A stretch of DNA of 24,777 nucleotides, from positions 1-24,777 of the forward strand of contig UQBS01000046.1 in NCBI GenBank assembly GCA_900539345.1. The letters are read 5' to 3'. The stretch's first letter is position 1; each line of letters begins with the position of its first letter. Source of the stretch: an uncultured Coriobacteriaceae bacterium. GTDB lineage: Bacteria; Actinomycetota; Coriobacteriia; Coriobacteriales; UMGS124. The translations under genes were made by a program, and so were the position numbers. Positions 14,565-21,497 of this stretch are shown here, in pieces. The notes below the pieces were generated by a model, which was not told the DNA's origin, did not search any database, and saw only the letters and a list, made by a program, of their open reading frames with translations.

Positions 14565-16118
14565 CTATGCCCTGGCCAGCTCGTTGAAGCGGAAGTTGCC
14601 CAGAGGGGTCTGGTGGAAGCCCACGATGTCGGCACGCGTGGCGTTGGGCCAGGGCATCGTGAACAGGGGGATCCACACGGCCTGCTCGCGGAAGGTCTGC
14701 TGCATCTGATGGTACATCTCGATGCGCTTGTCGTCATCAGTCTCGGCGTTGCAGGCGTCGTTGAGGGCGACCATGTCGTCGGGCTGATGGAAGTTCGTGT
14801 CGAAGCCGGAAGCGCCGTCGAAGTCGAAGATCCACTGCATAAACTCGGAGGGATCCTGGATGTCGTCGGACCAGTAGTCGATGATGGTGTCGAAATCCAT
14901 GGCGTACATGCGCGTCTTGTACGAGGTGGCCTCGATCTCCTCGATGGAGACGGTCACGCCGATCTTGGCCCACTGCTGCGTGAGGATCATGGCAATCTGC
15001 TTGTCGACCTCGTTGCCGCTGCGCATGAGGATGGTGATCGGGAAGCCGCCGTCCAGGCCGGCCTGGGCGAGCAGCGCCTTGGCGCCCTCGATGTCGGGCT
15101 CGACGGGGTCGAGGGAGTGGTCGCAGTACTTGCTGGTGGGGGCAAAGATGGTGCCGGTGGCGGTGCCGTAACCGAAGAGCGCGACGTTCACGATCTCCTG
15201 GGGGTCCGTGGCCTTGATGAGCGCCTGGCGGGCCTCGTCATGGGCGAGGTACTCGTTCTCGACGTTGAGCGACATGAAGCGCGTGATGGTGGAGGGCAAG
15301 GCCGCAACGACGCAGTTCGGGTCGCTCTCGATCTGCATGAGGGAGGAGAGGGGCAGGTCAACGGCGATGTCGATGTCGCCGCCCTGCAGCTGGATCTGAC
15401 GGGAGGCGTCGTCGGCGACAACGCGGAACTCGATGTCAGCCGTGGCGGGCACGCCGTCCTCGCGATAGTAGGGGTTGGCAGTCATGGCCATGTACTCGCC
15501 GCGCTTCCACTCCTTGATCATGTAGGCGCCGGTGCCCAGGGGGCCGTCGACGTAACGATCCGCGCCGATGGACTCGAAGTAAGCCTTGCTCTGGACGCCC
15601 AGGGTAAAGATGCACAGGTTGGCGAGCGTGCTGGCGGCCTCAGACTTCATGTATACGATGACGGTCGTGTCGTCGGGGCACTCGACATGGTCGAGGTTCT
15701 CCACGCACATGTGCCAGTTGGAATCCTCGGACTGGATGGCGCGGTCGAACGTGAACTGCCAGTCCTCGGCGGTGACGGGGGAGCCGTCAGAGAAGGTGAG
15801 GCCTTCCTTGACCTTGAAGGTGTAGGTGAGGCCGTCGTCGGAGACGTCGTAGCTCTCGGCCAGGCACAGCTCGATGTCGGAGCCGTCGTCGCTGGTCATG
15901 ACAAGGCCCTCAAGGATGAGGTTGAAGATGAAGATGTTGGTGTTGCCGACGCAGGTGACGGGGTCCAGGTTGTCGGAGTCCTGGGCGCGGCCGATGACGA
16001 TCGGCTTGGATGCGTCGCCGTCGGCGAGTGCACCGGCAGGTGCCAGGGCGGAAAGGGCGGCCAGCGCGGCAGCGCCCTTGAGGAAACCCCTGCGGTTCAT
16101 GGTGAAGTCAGAGCTCAT
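14565..16118 (-). CDS. Tat-exported family 5 solute-binding protein (oligopeptide/nickel type), orphan
   Basis: 517 residues from the ATG at 16118, which has AAAGGTGG eight bases upstream (a GTG at 16130 is less likely). The leader MNRRGFLKG then AAALAALSALAPAGALA is a Tat signal with no lipobox. The mature part is a complete SBP_bac_5 protein: LDPVTCVGNTNIFIFNLILE, the family segment YTFKVKEGLTFSDGSPVTAE, then GPLGTGAYMIKEWKRGEYM and YYREDGVPATADIEFRVV. Such proteins deliver peptides or metal complexes to Dpp/Opp-type ABC importers, but no permease or ATPase is adjacent. It is transcribed alone, with a terminator at 14491-14532 and a possible -10 TACAAT at 16194. The ligand cannot be told from sequence. 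Confidence 0.93.
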   Translation of the reverse strand: MSSDFTMNRRGFLKGAAALAALSALAPAGALADGDASKPIVIGRAQDSDNLDPVTCVGNTNIFIFNLILEGLVMTSDDGSDIELCLAESYDVSDDGLTYTFKVKEGLTFSDGSPVTAEDWQFTFDRAIQSEDSNWHMCVENLDHVECPDDTTVIVYMKSEAASTLANLCIFTLGVQSKAYFESIGADRYVDGPLGTGAYMIKEWKRGEYMAMTANPYYREDGVPATADIEFRVVADDASRQIQLQGGDIDIAVDLPLSSLMQIESDPNCVVAALPSTITRFMSLNVENEYLAHDEARQALIKATDPQEIVNVALFGYGTATGTIFAPTSKYCDHSLDPVEPDIEGAKALLAQAGLDGGFPITILMRSGNEVDKQIAMILTQQWAKIGVTVSIEEIEATSYKTRMYAMDFDTIIDYWSDDIQDPSEFMQWIFDFDGASGFDTNFHQPDDMVALNDACNAETDDDKRIEMYHQMQQTFREQAVWIPLFTMPWPNATRADIVGFHQTPLGNFRFNELARA

Positions 16119-16193
16119 GTCTCGTACCACCTTTGGTTGGTCCGGTCACGCCCGTGCCCCTTTGGCACGACGTAGCGGCGGAAGGTTGGCGGC

Positions 16194-16283
16194 ATTGTAG
16201 GCCACTTTTCCTAGCAAGGGGAGCAGATATGCATAATTTCGCGTAAAAAGGCTTAAATACTAATTTTTGGTGCAATTAATTGC
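16194..16283 (-). promoter_or_regulatory. Upstream region of the binding-protein gene
   Basis: TACAAT (16194-16199, minus) is a good -10 box about 75 bp ahead of the ATG, but no -35 at the right distance is evident. At 16272-16283 lies GCAATTAATTGC, a perfect 12-bp palindrome of operator size. Confidence 0.4.
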
Positions 16284-16320
16284 TATGACCTGTGACACTC
16301 ATAGCGAGTCTCATACGGGC

Positions 16321-16358
16321 AACAAAAACCCGCAGGGAACAAAACTGTTCCCTGCGGG
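16321..16358 (-). terminator. Terminator of the exported sulfite-oxidase-fold unit
   Basis: A perfect 13-bp stem, CCCGCAGGGAACA (16329-16341) with its complement at 16346-16358, and a 4-base loop. On the minus strand the stem is followed by TTTTTGTT. Confidence 0.9.
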
Positions 16359-16401
16359 CTCCCTGGGAGGCAATGGTTGCGCCGTAATGGCACCGCTACC
16401 T

Positions 16402-17208
16402 TTATGCGCCAGCGAGAATGCCGACGTTGGGACGGTTGACGTACTGGTCCTCGGGCGCGTCCTCGCTGCCGGGGATGGCGGGTGCGACGGCCTCGGCAGT
16501 CACCTCGATGGACACGACGTTGCGCGTGAAGTACTTAGCGGCGGTGCCGTCGAGCCACACCTGGTTGGTGCCGCCCACGGAGGCGCCCAGGTCCTCGCCG
16601 TTGATGGCGCTGGCGATGATGGCCCTGCGCTGCATGACGTAATCAAGCGGCAGCGACATGGTGTAGCCGTCGGCGGAGGTCAGCGTGACGGTGTTGGCGT
16701 TGGCAGCGGGCCTTGCGCGCTCGATGAGGGCAGCCAGGGACACGCCGCTGACGTCGGCGTTCACCACGGCGCGGCCGCCGGCGGGGTTGGCGGCGCAGGA
16801 GCAGCCCATGATCTGAGACAGCGTGCCGTCGTCCTGGGCGATCTCGCCGATGGTGGCGTTGTAGGGGTTGGCCACGTCGCCGCACACGGCGATGGACCAG
16901 TCGTCGGCCTGGGTCACGGCAAGCTCGGTGGAAGCGCCGCACAGCGTGGCGCTGGCCTTCTGGAAGACGTCGGCGATACGGTTGTTGGGCGTGACCGTCG
17001 TCTGGTCGAAGGAGAACTCGCCCTGAACGTTGGGCACGCGCACGACACCGCTGGCAGGGGCCTCTCCCTCAACAGCCTGGCTGGAGGCCGGCACGGTGGT
17101 CCAAGTAGCAGGTGCATCGGCGGCCGGGCTGGCGGCAATGGCGAGGCCGGGTACGAGCAGGGCAGCCGCTCCGGCGGCGCTCAGCACTTTTGTCGTTGAG
17201 ACTTTCAT
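16402..17208 (-). CDS. Secreted sulfite-oxidase-fold (molybdopterin-binding-like) protein
   Basis: 268 residues from the ATG at 17208, chosen because GGAG lies six bases upstream; an ATG at 17220 is too close to its purine run. A Sec-type leader (MKVSTTKVLSAAGAAALLVP then GLAIAA) is followed by a low-complexity linker. The core, about 105-240, resembles the Oxidored_molyb domain: CSCAAN (136-141), where the C-x-x-N pattern matches the cofactor-cysteine region of sulfite oxidases, then DVSGVSLAALIERARP and SAINGEDLGASVGGTNQVWL. It lacks the dimerisation domain present in its upstream neighbour. The two genes are 69 bp apart on the same strand and probably co-transcribed. Whether it truly carries Mo-cofactor is unproven; it may be a partner subunit. 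Confidence 0.75.
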   Translation of the reverse strand: MKVSTTKVLSAAGAAALLVPGLAIAASPAADAPATWTTVPASSQAVEGEAPASGVVRVPNVQGEFSFDQTTVTPNNRIADVFQKASATLCGASTELAVTQADDWSIAVCGDVANPYNATIGEIAQDDGTLSQIMGCSCAANPAGGRAVVNADVSGVSLAALIERARPAANANTVTLTSADGYTMSLPLDYVMQRRAIIASAINGEDLGASVGGTNQVWLDGTAAKYFTRNVVSIEVTAEAVAPAIPGSEDAPEDQYVNRPNVGILAGA

Positions 17209-17277
17209 TTCTAGCTCCATCCTCGTAGCACGGGGTAGCTTGGTCTGAGTGTCAAGTCCAGGTATAGTCTTGCGGGC

Positions 17278-18741
17278 TTACCTCACGTTGAAGAACACCT
17301 GCGAGGGATCGGTGCTGACGGTGCCGTCTGCTGCGACGCCGCGAACCATGAGCAGGTAGCCGCCGGCCTTCTCGGGCGTGAACTCAAACTTCCAGTTGAT
17401 CCAGCGGGAGACGTCGGTGTCGCCCAGCTCGTAGGTCGTCCACGTGGCGCCCTTGTCCATGGAGATCTCGACGGCGGTCACGGGAACATCGTAGGCGTCA
17501 GCGAAGCCCTGGAACTCGATGGTCTCGCCCAGCGGGAAGATGGTGCCGTTCTTGACGTAGAAGATGGAGGTGTTCGGCTTGTTGAACATCTCGCCGGTCT
17601 TGGGGTTCGTGAAGCCCTGGAAAATGCGAGGAGCGTTGTCCTCATAGGTGAACTTCAGCTCAACGACACGCTTGGTGTAGTGGCAGCCACCGGCGGGGGC
17701 GGTCCAAAGCTGGACGGGGTAGCCTTGGAGCATGCCGAGGGGCTCGCCGTTGATCTCGGTTACAAGCATCATGCTGTCGAGGTACTCGTAGACGTACTCC
17801 ATGGGCAGCGGGTACACGTCCCAGCCGTCATCGGCAACGGAGTGCATGGCGGTAGCGGCGGGGTCGACGCCGGCATCCTCAAGGATGGTGGCCAGCGGGA
17901 TGCCCTTGACGACAACGTTGCACACATAGGCGCCGGCGGGCGGGTTGGTCTGGCAGTCCATCTTGATGGTGCGCTCGACCATCTGGTCCTCATAGTCGGA
18001 GAGCTTGAAGGTGAACGGGTTGGAGGCAGCGTCGCCGTCGACGGTGATCTCCCAGTTCTCATAGGCCTCGACCGACGTATCGTTGTCAGGGGTCACGCCG
18101 CGGTGGTCGTTGTTCTCCCAGTAGTAGAAGACCTCGTCGGTGTCGGTGATGGTGTCCTGCGTGAAGCTGAACGTGGCGCCCGACAGGTCGGAGACGTTGG
18201 AGACGCCCATGTATGCCTCGTTGTACTTCACGAGGTCCCACATCTCGAACTCGCCCGTGGCGGGACTCACATAGTGGCAGGAGTCGCAGCTACCGCCCAG
18301 GGCGGCGAACTCCGCGCTTGTGTTGTGGATGGCGTGCATGCTGTCCTGGAAGTACAGCGCCTTGGAGTGGCACATGTAGCAGAACTTGATGGTCGCGTCG
18401 ACGTTATAGGGGTTCCACAGCTCGGGGTGCGGCATATCCATTTCCTGGGTCACATCCAGGATGGAGGTGTGGCAGCCACTCTCGGTGCAGCCGCGCTTGT
18501 CGCCCTTGAGCGAGGTGGTGTTCCACAGGAACGGGTCGCTCGGAATGGTCTGGAGCTGCGTGCCGTCCTCGAGCGTCACAACCTCGGGGGAGTGCTCCGC
18601 CATAGCGACGGCCGCCTTGTCCTTCTGAGCGACCTCCTCGGCCATGCCCGTGCTCGGTGCCAGGCCGGCGGCCATCATCGTGCCAGCAAGCACGCATGCA
18701 GCGCCGCATGCCAGCAACCTTGTGGCAATCCTTCCCTCCAT
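17278..18741 (-). CDS. Exported c-type cytochrome / sulfite-oxidase-fold fusion protein
   Basis: 487 residues. A Sec-type leader (residues 1-34, ACGAACVLAGTMMAAGLAPS) leads to a heme domain with three attachment motifs: CTESGCH (85-91, the rarer CX4CH), CYMCH (121-125) and CDSCH (152-156). Next comes an Oxidored_molyb-like core with DCQTNPPAGAYVCN (C263 in a C-x-x-N setting like the cofactor cysteine), KGIPLATILEDAGV and EINGEPLGMLQGYPVQLWTA. It ends in a Mo-cofactor dimerisation domain (about 405-487). The layout implies electron transfer between hemes and a molybdenum site outside the membrane. The ATG at 18741 has AAAGGGG upstream. It is first in a two-gene unit and divergent from a membrane LuxR regulator. 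Substrate is unknown. Confidence 0.85.
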   Translation of the reverse strand: MEGRIATRLLACGAACVLAGTMMAAGLAPSTGMAEEVAQKDKAAVAMAEHSPEVVTLEDGTQLQTIPSDPFLWNTTSLKGDKRGCTESGCHTSILDVTQEMDMPHPELWNPYNVDATIKFCYMCHSKALYFQDSMHAIHNTSAEFAALGGSCDSCHYVSPATGEFEMWDLVKYNEAYMGVSNVSDLSGATFSFTQDTITDTDEVFYYWENNDHRGVTPDNDTSVEAYENWEITVDGDAASNPFTFKLSDYEDQMVERTIKMDCQTNPPAGAYVCNVVVKGIPLATILEDAGVDPAATAMHSVADDGWDVYPLPMEYVYEYLDSMMLVTEINGEPLGMLQGYPVQLWTAPAGGCHYTKRVVELKFTYEDNAPRIFQGFTNPKTGEMFNKPNTSIFYVKNGTIFPLGETIEFQGFADAYDVPVTAVEISMDKGATWTTYELGDTDVSRWINWKFEFTPEKAGGYLLMVRGVAADGTVSTDPSQVFFNVR

Positions 18742-19101
18742 GATGCGTCCCCTTTCTTTGTGGTGTACCGCATGTACGCGGATGCACCGCCCTTGGGTCG
18801 CGCCTCCCTTTTGACGCGACGCCCTTCGGACTCAGCGTAGGCGCGCGGGGCGGGTTTGTCTTCAAGAGAAACCTCTGATTTCGAAAATGGGGCCTTTTGA
18901 GGATTGATAGGGGTATCTGCCTGGTCTTTTTGCTACACTTGCACCAAGGTGTGGATACTATCAATAGAAACTGTTGATGCGTTTCGGGGGAGTCGTGCCA
19001 ACTGGTTCTGTTGTTTTGGCCTGTATGTGGCAAATGTCGCATCTTTGTTTGCATGAGTTTGCACCGTTTGATATGGCGCGGCCAAAGGGGAGCTGGGACG
19101 C
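18742..19101. promoter_or_regulatory. Divergent intergenic region, cytochrome fusion / LuxR regulator
   Basis: 360 bp without a supported gene. It holds an inverted repeat ATTGATAG (18903-18910) and CTATCAAT (18958-18965) with 47 bp between, each half followed inward by a related TATC/GATA. Between them lies CACC-AA-GGTG. AT-content rises here relative to the genes. No unambiguous -35/-10 pair was found for either direction. The inverted repeat is the best candidate operator. Confidence 0.4.
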
Positions 19102-20619
19102 ATGGCTGATAGGCAAGAGGGCATTGGGGAGGATGGGGCCGCGGTTGTCGGTGGCCCGTCCATGCGTCGGATTGCACGCGCCGTCTCATGGGTCAATGTG
19201 GTTGGCTTTGCACTGTGCCAAGTTTGGAACGTCTTGTGCGTAGCCCTGCCCGACCCCGTGACATACGGTGAGCCGTTCCACGACCTTCGCTGGTTGTCGC
19301 TGCTTACCGCGCTGGTCATGTGCGTTGTGGCCGTCGTCCGTCGTCAGTCGGTTCTTGCGGCCGCTCATCGCATCTCGGCGTTCGTTGTTCTTGCTGCCAT
19401 TTCCGCCGCGAGCAGTTTGCTCGGGCCGGTGAGCGTCCTGTTCCCCGTTGCGTCTGAGCTGCTCATTCATCTGGCGGCCGTGGGCGTCGGCATCGGATTT
19501 GCGGGGCTGTTCGTACTGTGGTACGTGCGCTTCTTTGAAACGGGCGACATGATGGGGCTCGCCTTTAGCGTGGTTGCTGCGGCCCTGCTTTCCTATCCTA
19601 TGGCAAATGTCCTGGATACCGACCAGATCAGCCCGTGGGCCTCCGCCTTTGCGGGGTCGTTGCTGCCGCTGTGCTCCGCTGTGTGCTTCTGGGCGGACAG
19701 CCGTTTCACGCGGGGTCAGGCGGTAGAGGTAGATGGAGAGACAAGTGCGCCCACGACGTCTGAGGCGCTCGACGACGGTTCGCCCGAAGGTGCGCTTCCA
19801 GCTGTGGGCGCCGCTTCACGCCGACTCTTCTTGCGGTTTGCGGCCTGCCTTTTTATAGTTGTCTGCGTTACAGAGACGGCTCGCAACCTGCTGCTTGGCG
19901 GTACGGCTATCGGCTTTTATTCCGGCCTTGCCAATTTGAGCGGCCTGATGCTCAAAATCGGCTGCGCTATCTGGCTCGTCTCGGTGTTTGACGCGCGCGA
20001 TGCGCGGGGTGTCTCGCTGGCGTACCGCATCGCGTTCATCATGCTGTTAGGCGTGGTGCTTTGCACGCCACTTCTGCTGCAGGGCAACCTTTTGGCGCAT
20101 ATGCTGCTCGATGTGGGGTCGTTTTTCTTCCAACTTGTCGTGCTCATGGTTGCCTATCAGATAGGTGTTGGCCTGCGAATTGGCCCTGTCGTCGTGTTTG
20201 CATCTGCCCGCGCGGTGTGGGCCGCCGGAGTCCTGGCGGGCATCGCGATCGCGCAGCTATGGGGCGGCCCTGAGGCCGTGCAAGCTTTCGCGGTGGTTCT
20301 GGGAATCGCCGTGGCCGTAGCATTCACCTTCATGTTTACCGAGAGGGATTGTACCGACGTCTTGGCAAGCCTACCGGAGCCCGGCCATGCGCCGCGCTTC
20401 AGGGAGAAGTGCGAGCATGTGGCGGGGCACTACGGCCTGTCTGCCCGCGAGTTGGAGGTCCTCGTGCTCATGGCCAAGGGTCGGTCGGCCTCACGTGTGG
20501 CTGAAGACTTGGGTGTCACGCTGGCCACGATCAATTCGCACGTCAACCATATCTATCGCAAGCTCGGGGTCCACTCGCGCCAGGAACTTATCGACGTGAT
20601 CGAGCAGAACTCGGACTAG
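19102..20619 (+). CDS. LuxR-family regulator with multi-pass membrane N-terminus
   Basis: 505 residues. About 400 residues of hydrophobic segments (for example LSLLTALVMCVVAVV and LAAVGVGIGFAGLFVLW), interrupted by an acidic cytoplasmic loop near 210-240 (VDGETSAPTTSEALDDG), precede a C-terminal LuxR/GerE HTH: YGLSARELEVLVLMAKGRSA, then TLATINSHVNHIYRKLGVHS and RQELIDVI. The ATG at 19102 has GGGGAG nine bases ahead. It is divergent from the cytochrome/sulfite-oxidase-fold unit and probably controls it (inferred from position). The stop codon lies six bases from the stop of the convergent dimerisation-domain gene, with no terminator between. This is the second regulator of this type in the window. 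Confidence 0.9.
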   Translation: MADRQEGIGEDGAAVVGGPSMRRIARAVSWVNVVGFALCQVWNVLCVALPDPVTYGEPFHDLRWLSLLTALVMCVVAVVRRQSVLAAAHRISAFVVLAAISAASSLLGPVSVLFPVASELLIHLAAVGVGIGFAGLFVLWYVRFFETGDMMGLAFSVVAAALLSYPMANVLDTDQISPWASAFAGSLLPLCSAVCFWADSRFTRGQAVEVDGETSAPTTSEALDDGSPEGALPAVGAASRRLFLRFAACLFIVVCVTETARNLLLGGTAIGFYSGLANLSGLMLKIGCAIWLVSVFDARDARGVSLAYRIAFIMLLGVVLCTPLLLQGNLLAHMLLDVGSFFFQLVVLMVAYQIGVGLRIGPVVVFASARAVWAAGVLAGIAIAQLWGGPEAVQAFAVVLGIAVAVAFTFMFTERDCTDVLASLPEPGHAPRFREKCEHVAGHYGLSARELEVLVLMAKGRSASRVAEDLGVTLATINSHVNHIYRKLGVHSRQELIDVIEQNSD

Positions 20620-20625
20620 CGATTT

Positions 20626-20916
20626 CTAGTCTCTAGCTGCGAAGACTTCAAATTCAACGCTGTCAGGCAGGGGGCTCGCGTCTCCATCTTCATTGATGGA
20701 GCGCACGAGCAGCTGGTAGAGTCCCTCTTGCTCGGGCGTGTAGGTGAAATGCCACGTAAGGAGCTTGCCGGGGACGGCCCCATTGGTCGCATGGCGCGTC
20801 CAAGTTGCCCCTCCGTCGAGCGAGAACTCAACTGCGACGATGGCCTTGTCGAAGTCGTCGGCATACCCCTCAAAGTTCATAGGCCTTCCAACGGTTCCCG
20901 CGATGCGTCCAAGCAT
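20626..20916 (-). CDS. Free-standing molybdenum-cofactor dimerisation-domain protein
   Basis: 96 residues from the ATG at 20916, supported by GGAGG five bases upstream; an in-frame TTG at 20928 overlaps that site. It is a single beta-sandwich domain, FEGYADDFDKAIVAVEFSLD then WHFTYTPEQEGLYQLLVRSI, matching the C-terminal dimerisation domain of sulfite-oxidase-type enzymes and closely similar to the protein at 8506-8769 (shared blocks GYADDFD, VEFSLDGG and LLVRS). It has no signal peptide, no catalytic domain and no cysteine cluster. It is convergent with the LuxR gene and divergent from csoR. A partner enzyme elsewhere in the cell is likely but unidentified. Confidence 0.8.
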   Translation of the reverse strand: MLGRIAGTVGRPMNFEGYADDFDKAIVAVEFSLDGGATWTRHATNGAVPGKLLTWHFTYTPEQEGLYQLLVRSINEDGDASPLPDSVEFEVFAARD

Positions 20917-21020
20917 GGGTGCCTCCAAAATGTGTGCGTGATTGTGCAGACAAGGTTCTCACGTGATGCCTGCTTGGTCAACAGGCAAGTCTGCGCAGCG
21001 CTGTGTTTGGGACAAGCTGC

Positions 21021-21049
21021 TTGCAATTGCTCGGATCCGGGGATACTAT
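21021..21049 (+). promoter_or_regulatory. Promoter of the copper operon
   Basis: TTGCAA (21021-21026) and TACTAT (21044-21049) are separated by exactly 17 bp, predicting a start near 21056. Confidence 0.7.
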
Positions 21050-21057
21050 TGCGCTCA

Positions 21058-21078
21058 ATAAACCCCCCGGGGGTATAT
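21058..21078 (+). promoter_or_regulatory. CsoR operator
   Basis: AAACCCCCCGGGGGTATA, a GC-centred palindrome flanked by A/T, has the form of known CsoR boxes. It lies just after the predicted transcription start and 27 bp before csoR, so apo-CsoR would block its own operon until copper binds. Confidence 0.75.
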
Positions 21079-21104
21079 GTATCGCATAAGAACGGGATGA
21101 TGGA

Positions 21105-21497
21105 ATGAGCGATTGCTGTTGCGCGCATCACGCGGACATGCCTGAAGAGGTGCCGCTAGCCGCAGTTTCAACTGAGGAAGAACAACCTCAGGACCAGGCA
21201 TGCTGCTGTGCAAAGTACAAAGCAACGCCGCGCGGCGAAGAGTTTCAGGCCGACTTGCAGCGCAGGCTCAACCGCGCCATCGGCCAGCTCAACGGCGTGA
21301 AAGCGATGCTTGACGACAACCGCTATTGTGGCGACGTCCTCACGCAGCTTGCCGCTGCGGAGAGCGCCGTGCATCGCGTGAGCGAGATGATTCTGCGCAA
21401 CCACATGCAAACATGCGTGGTGGAGCAGATTCGCGCTGGGCATGACGAGATCGTCGATGAAGCGATGGACTTGATTCACAGGTTTGGAGGAAGGTAA
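21105..21497 (+). CDS. csoR: CsoR-family copper-sensing repressor with cysteine-rich N-terminal extension
   Basis: 130 residues. The C-terminal ~85 form the CsoR/FrmR helical fold: LNRAIGQLNGVKAMLDDNRY, C75 (RYCGDVL), then H100 and C104 in NHMQTCVVEQI. These are the C-H-C ligands that bind Cu(I) in CsoR and distinguish it from FrmR and RcnR relatives. When copper binds, the repressor releases its operator (21058-21078). An N-terminal ~40-residue extension carries two Cys clusters, CCCAHH (4-9) and CCCAKY (33-38), not typical of the family. An ATG at 21105 is used; an ATG at 21138 is possible but would remove the first cluster. The next gene, copA, starts immediately after the stop codon. Confidence 0.93.
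   Translation: MSDCCCAHHADMPEEVPLAAVSTEEEQPQDQACCCAKYKATPRGEEFQADLQRRLNRAIGQLNGVKAMLDDNRYCGDVLTQLAAAESAVHRVSEMILRNHMQTCVVEQIRAGHDEIVDEAMDLIHRFGGR

Noticed and set aside
14613..16175. 520-codon open frame on the plus strand
   Set aside because: Antisense shadow of the solute-binding protein gene; low-complexity V/G/H/D-rich translation.
17680..18840. 386-codon open frame on the plus strand
   Set aside because: Antisense to the cytochrome fusion; no leader, motif or ribosome site of its own.
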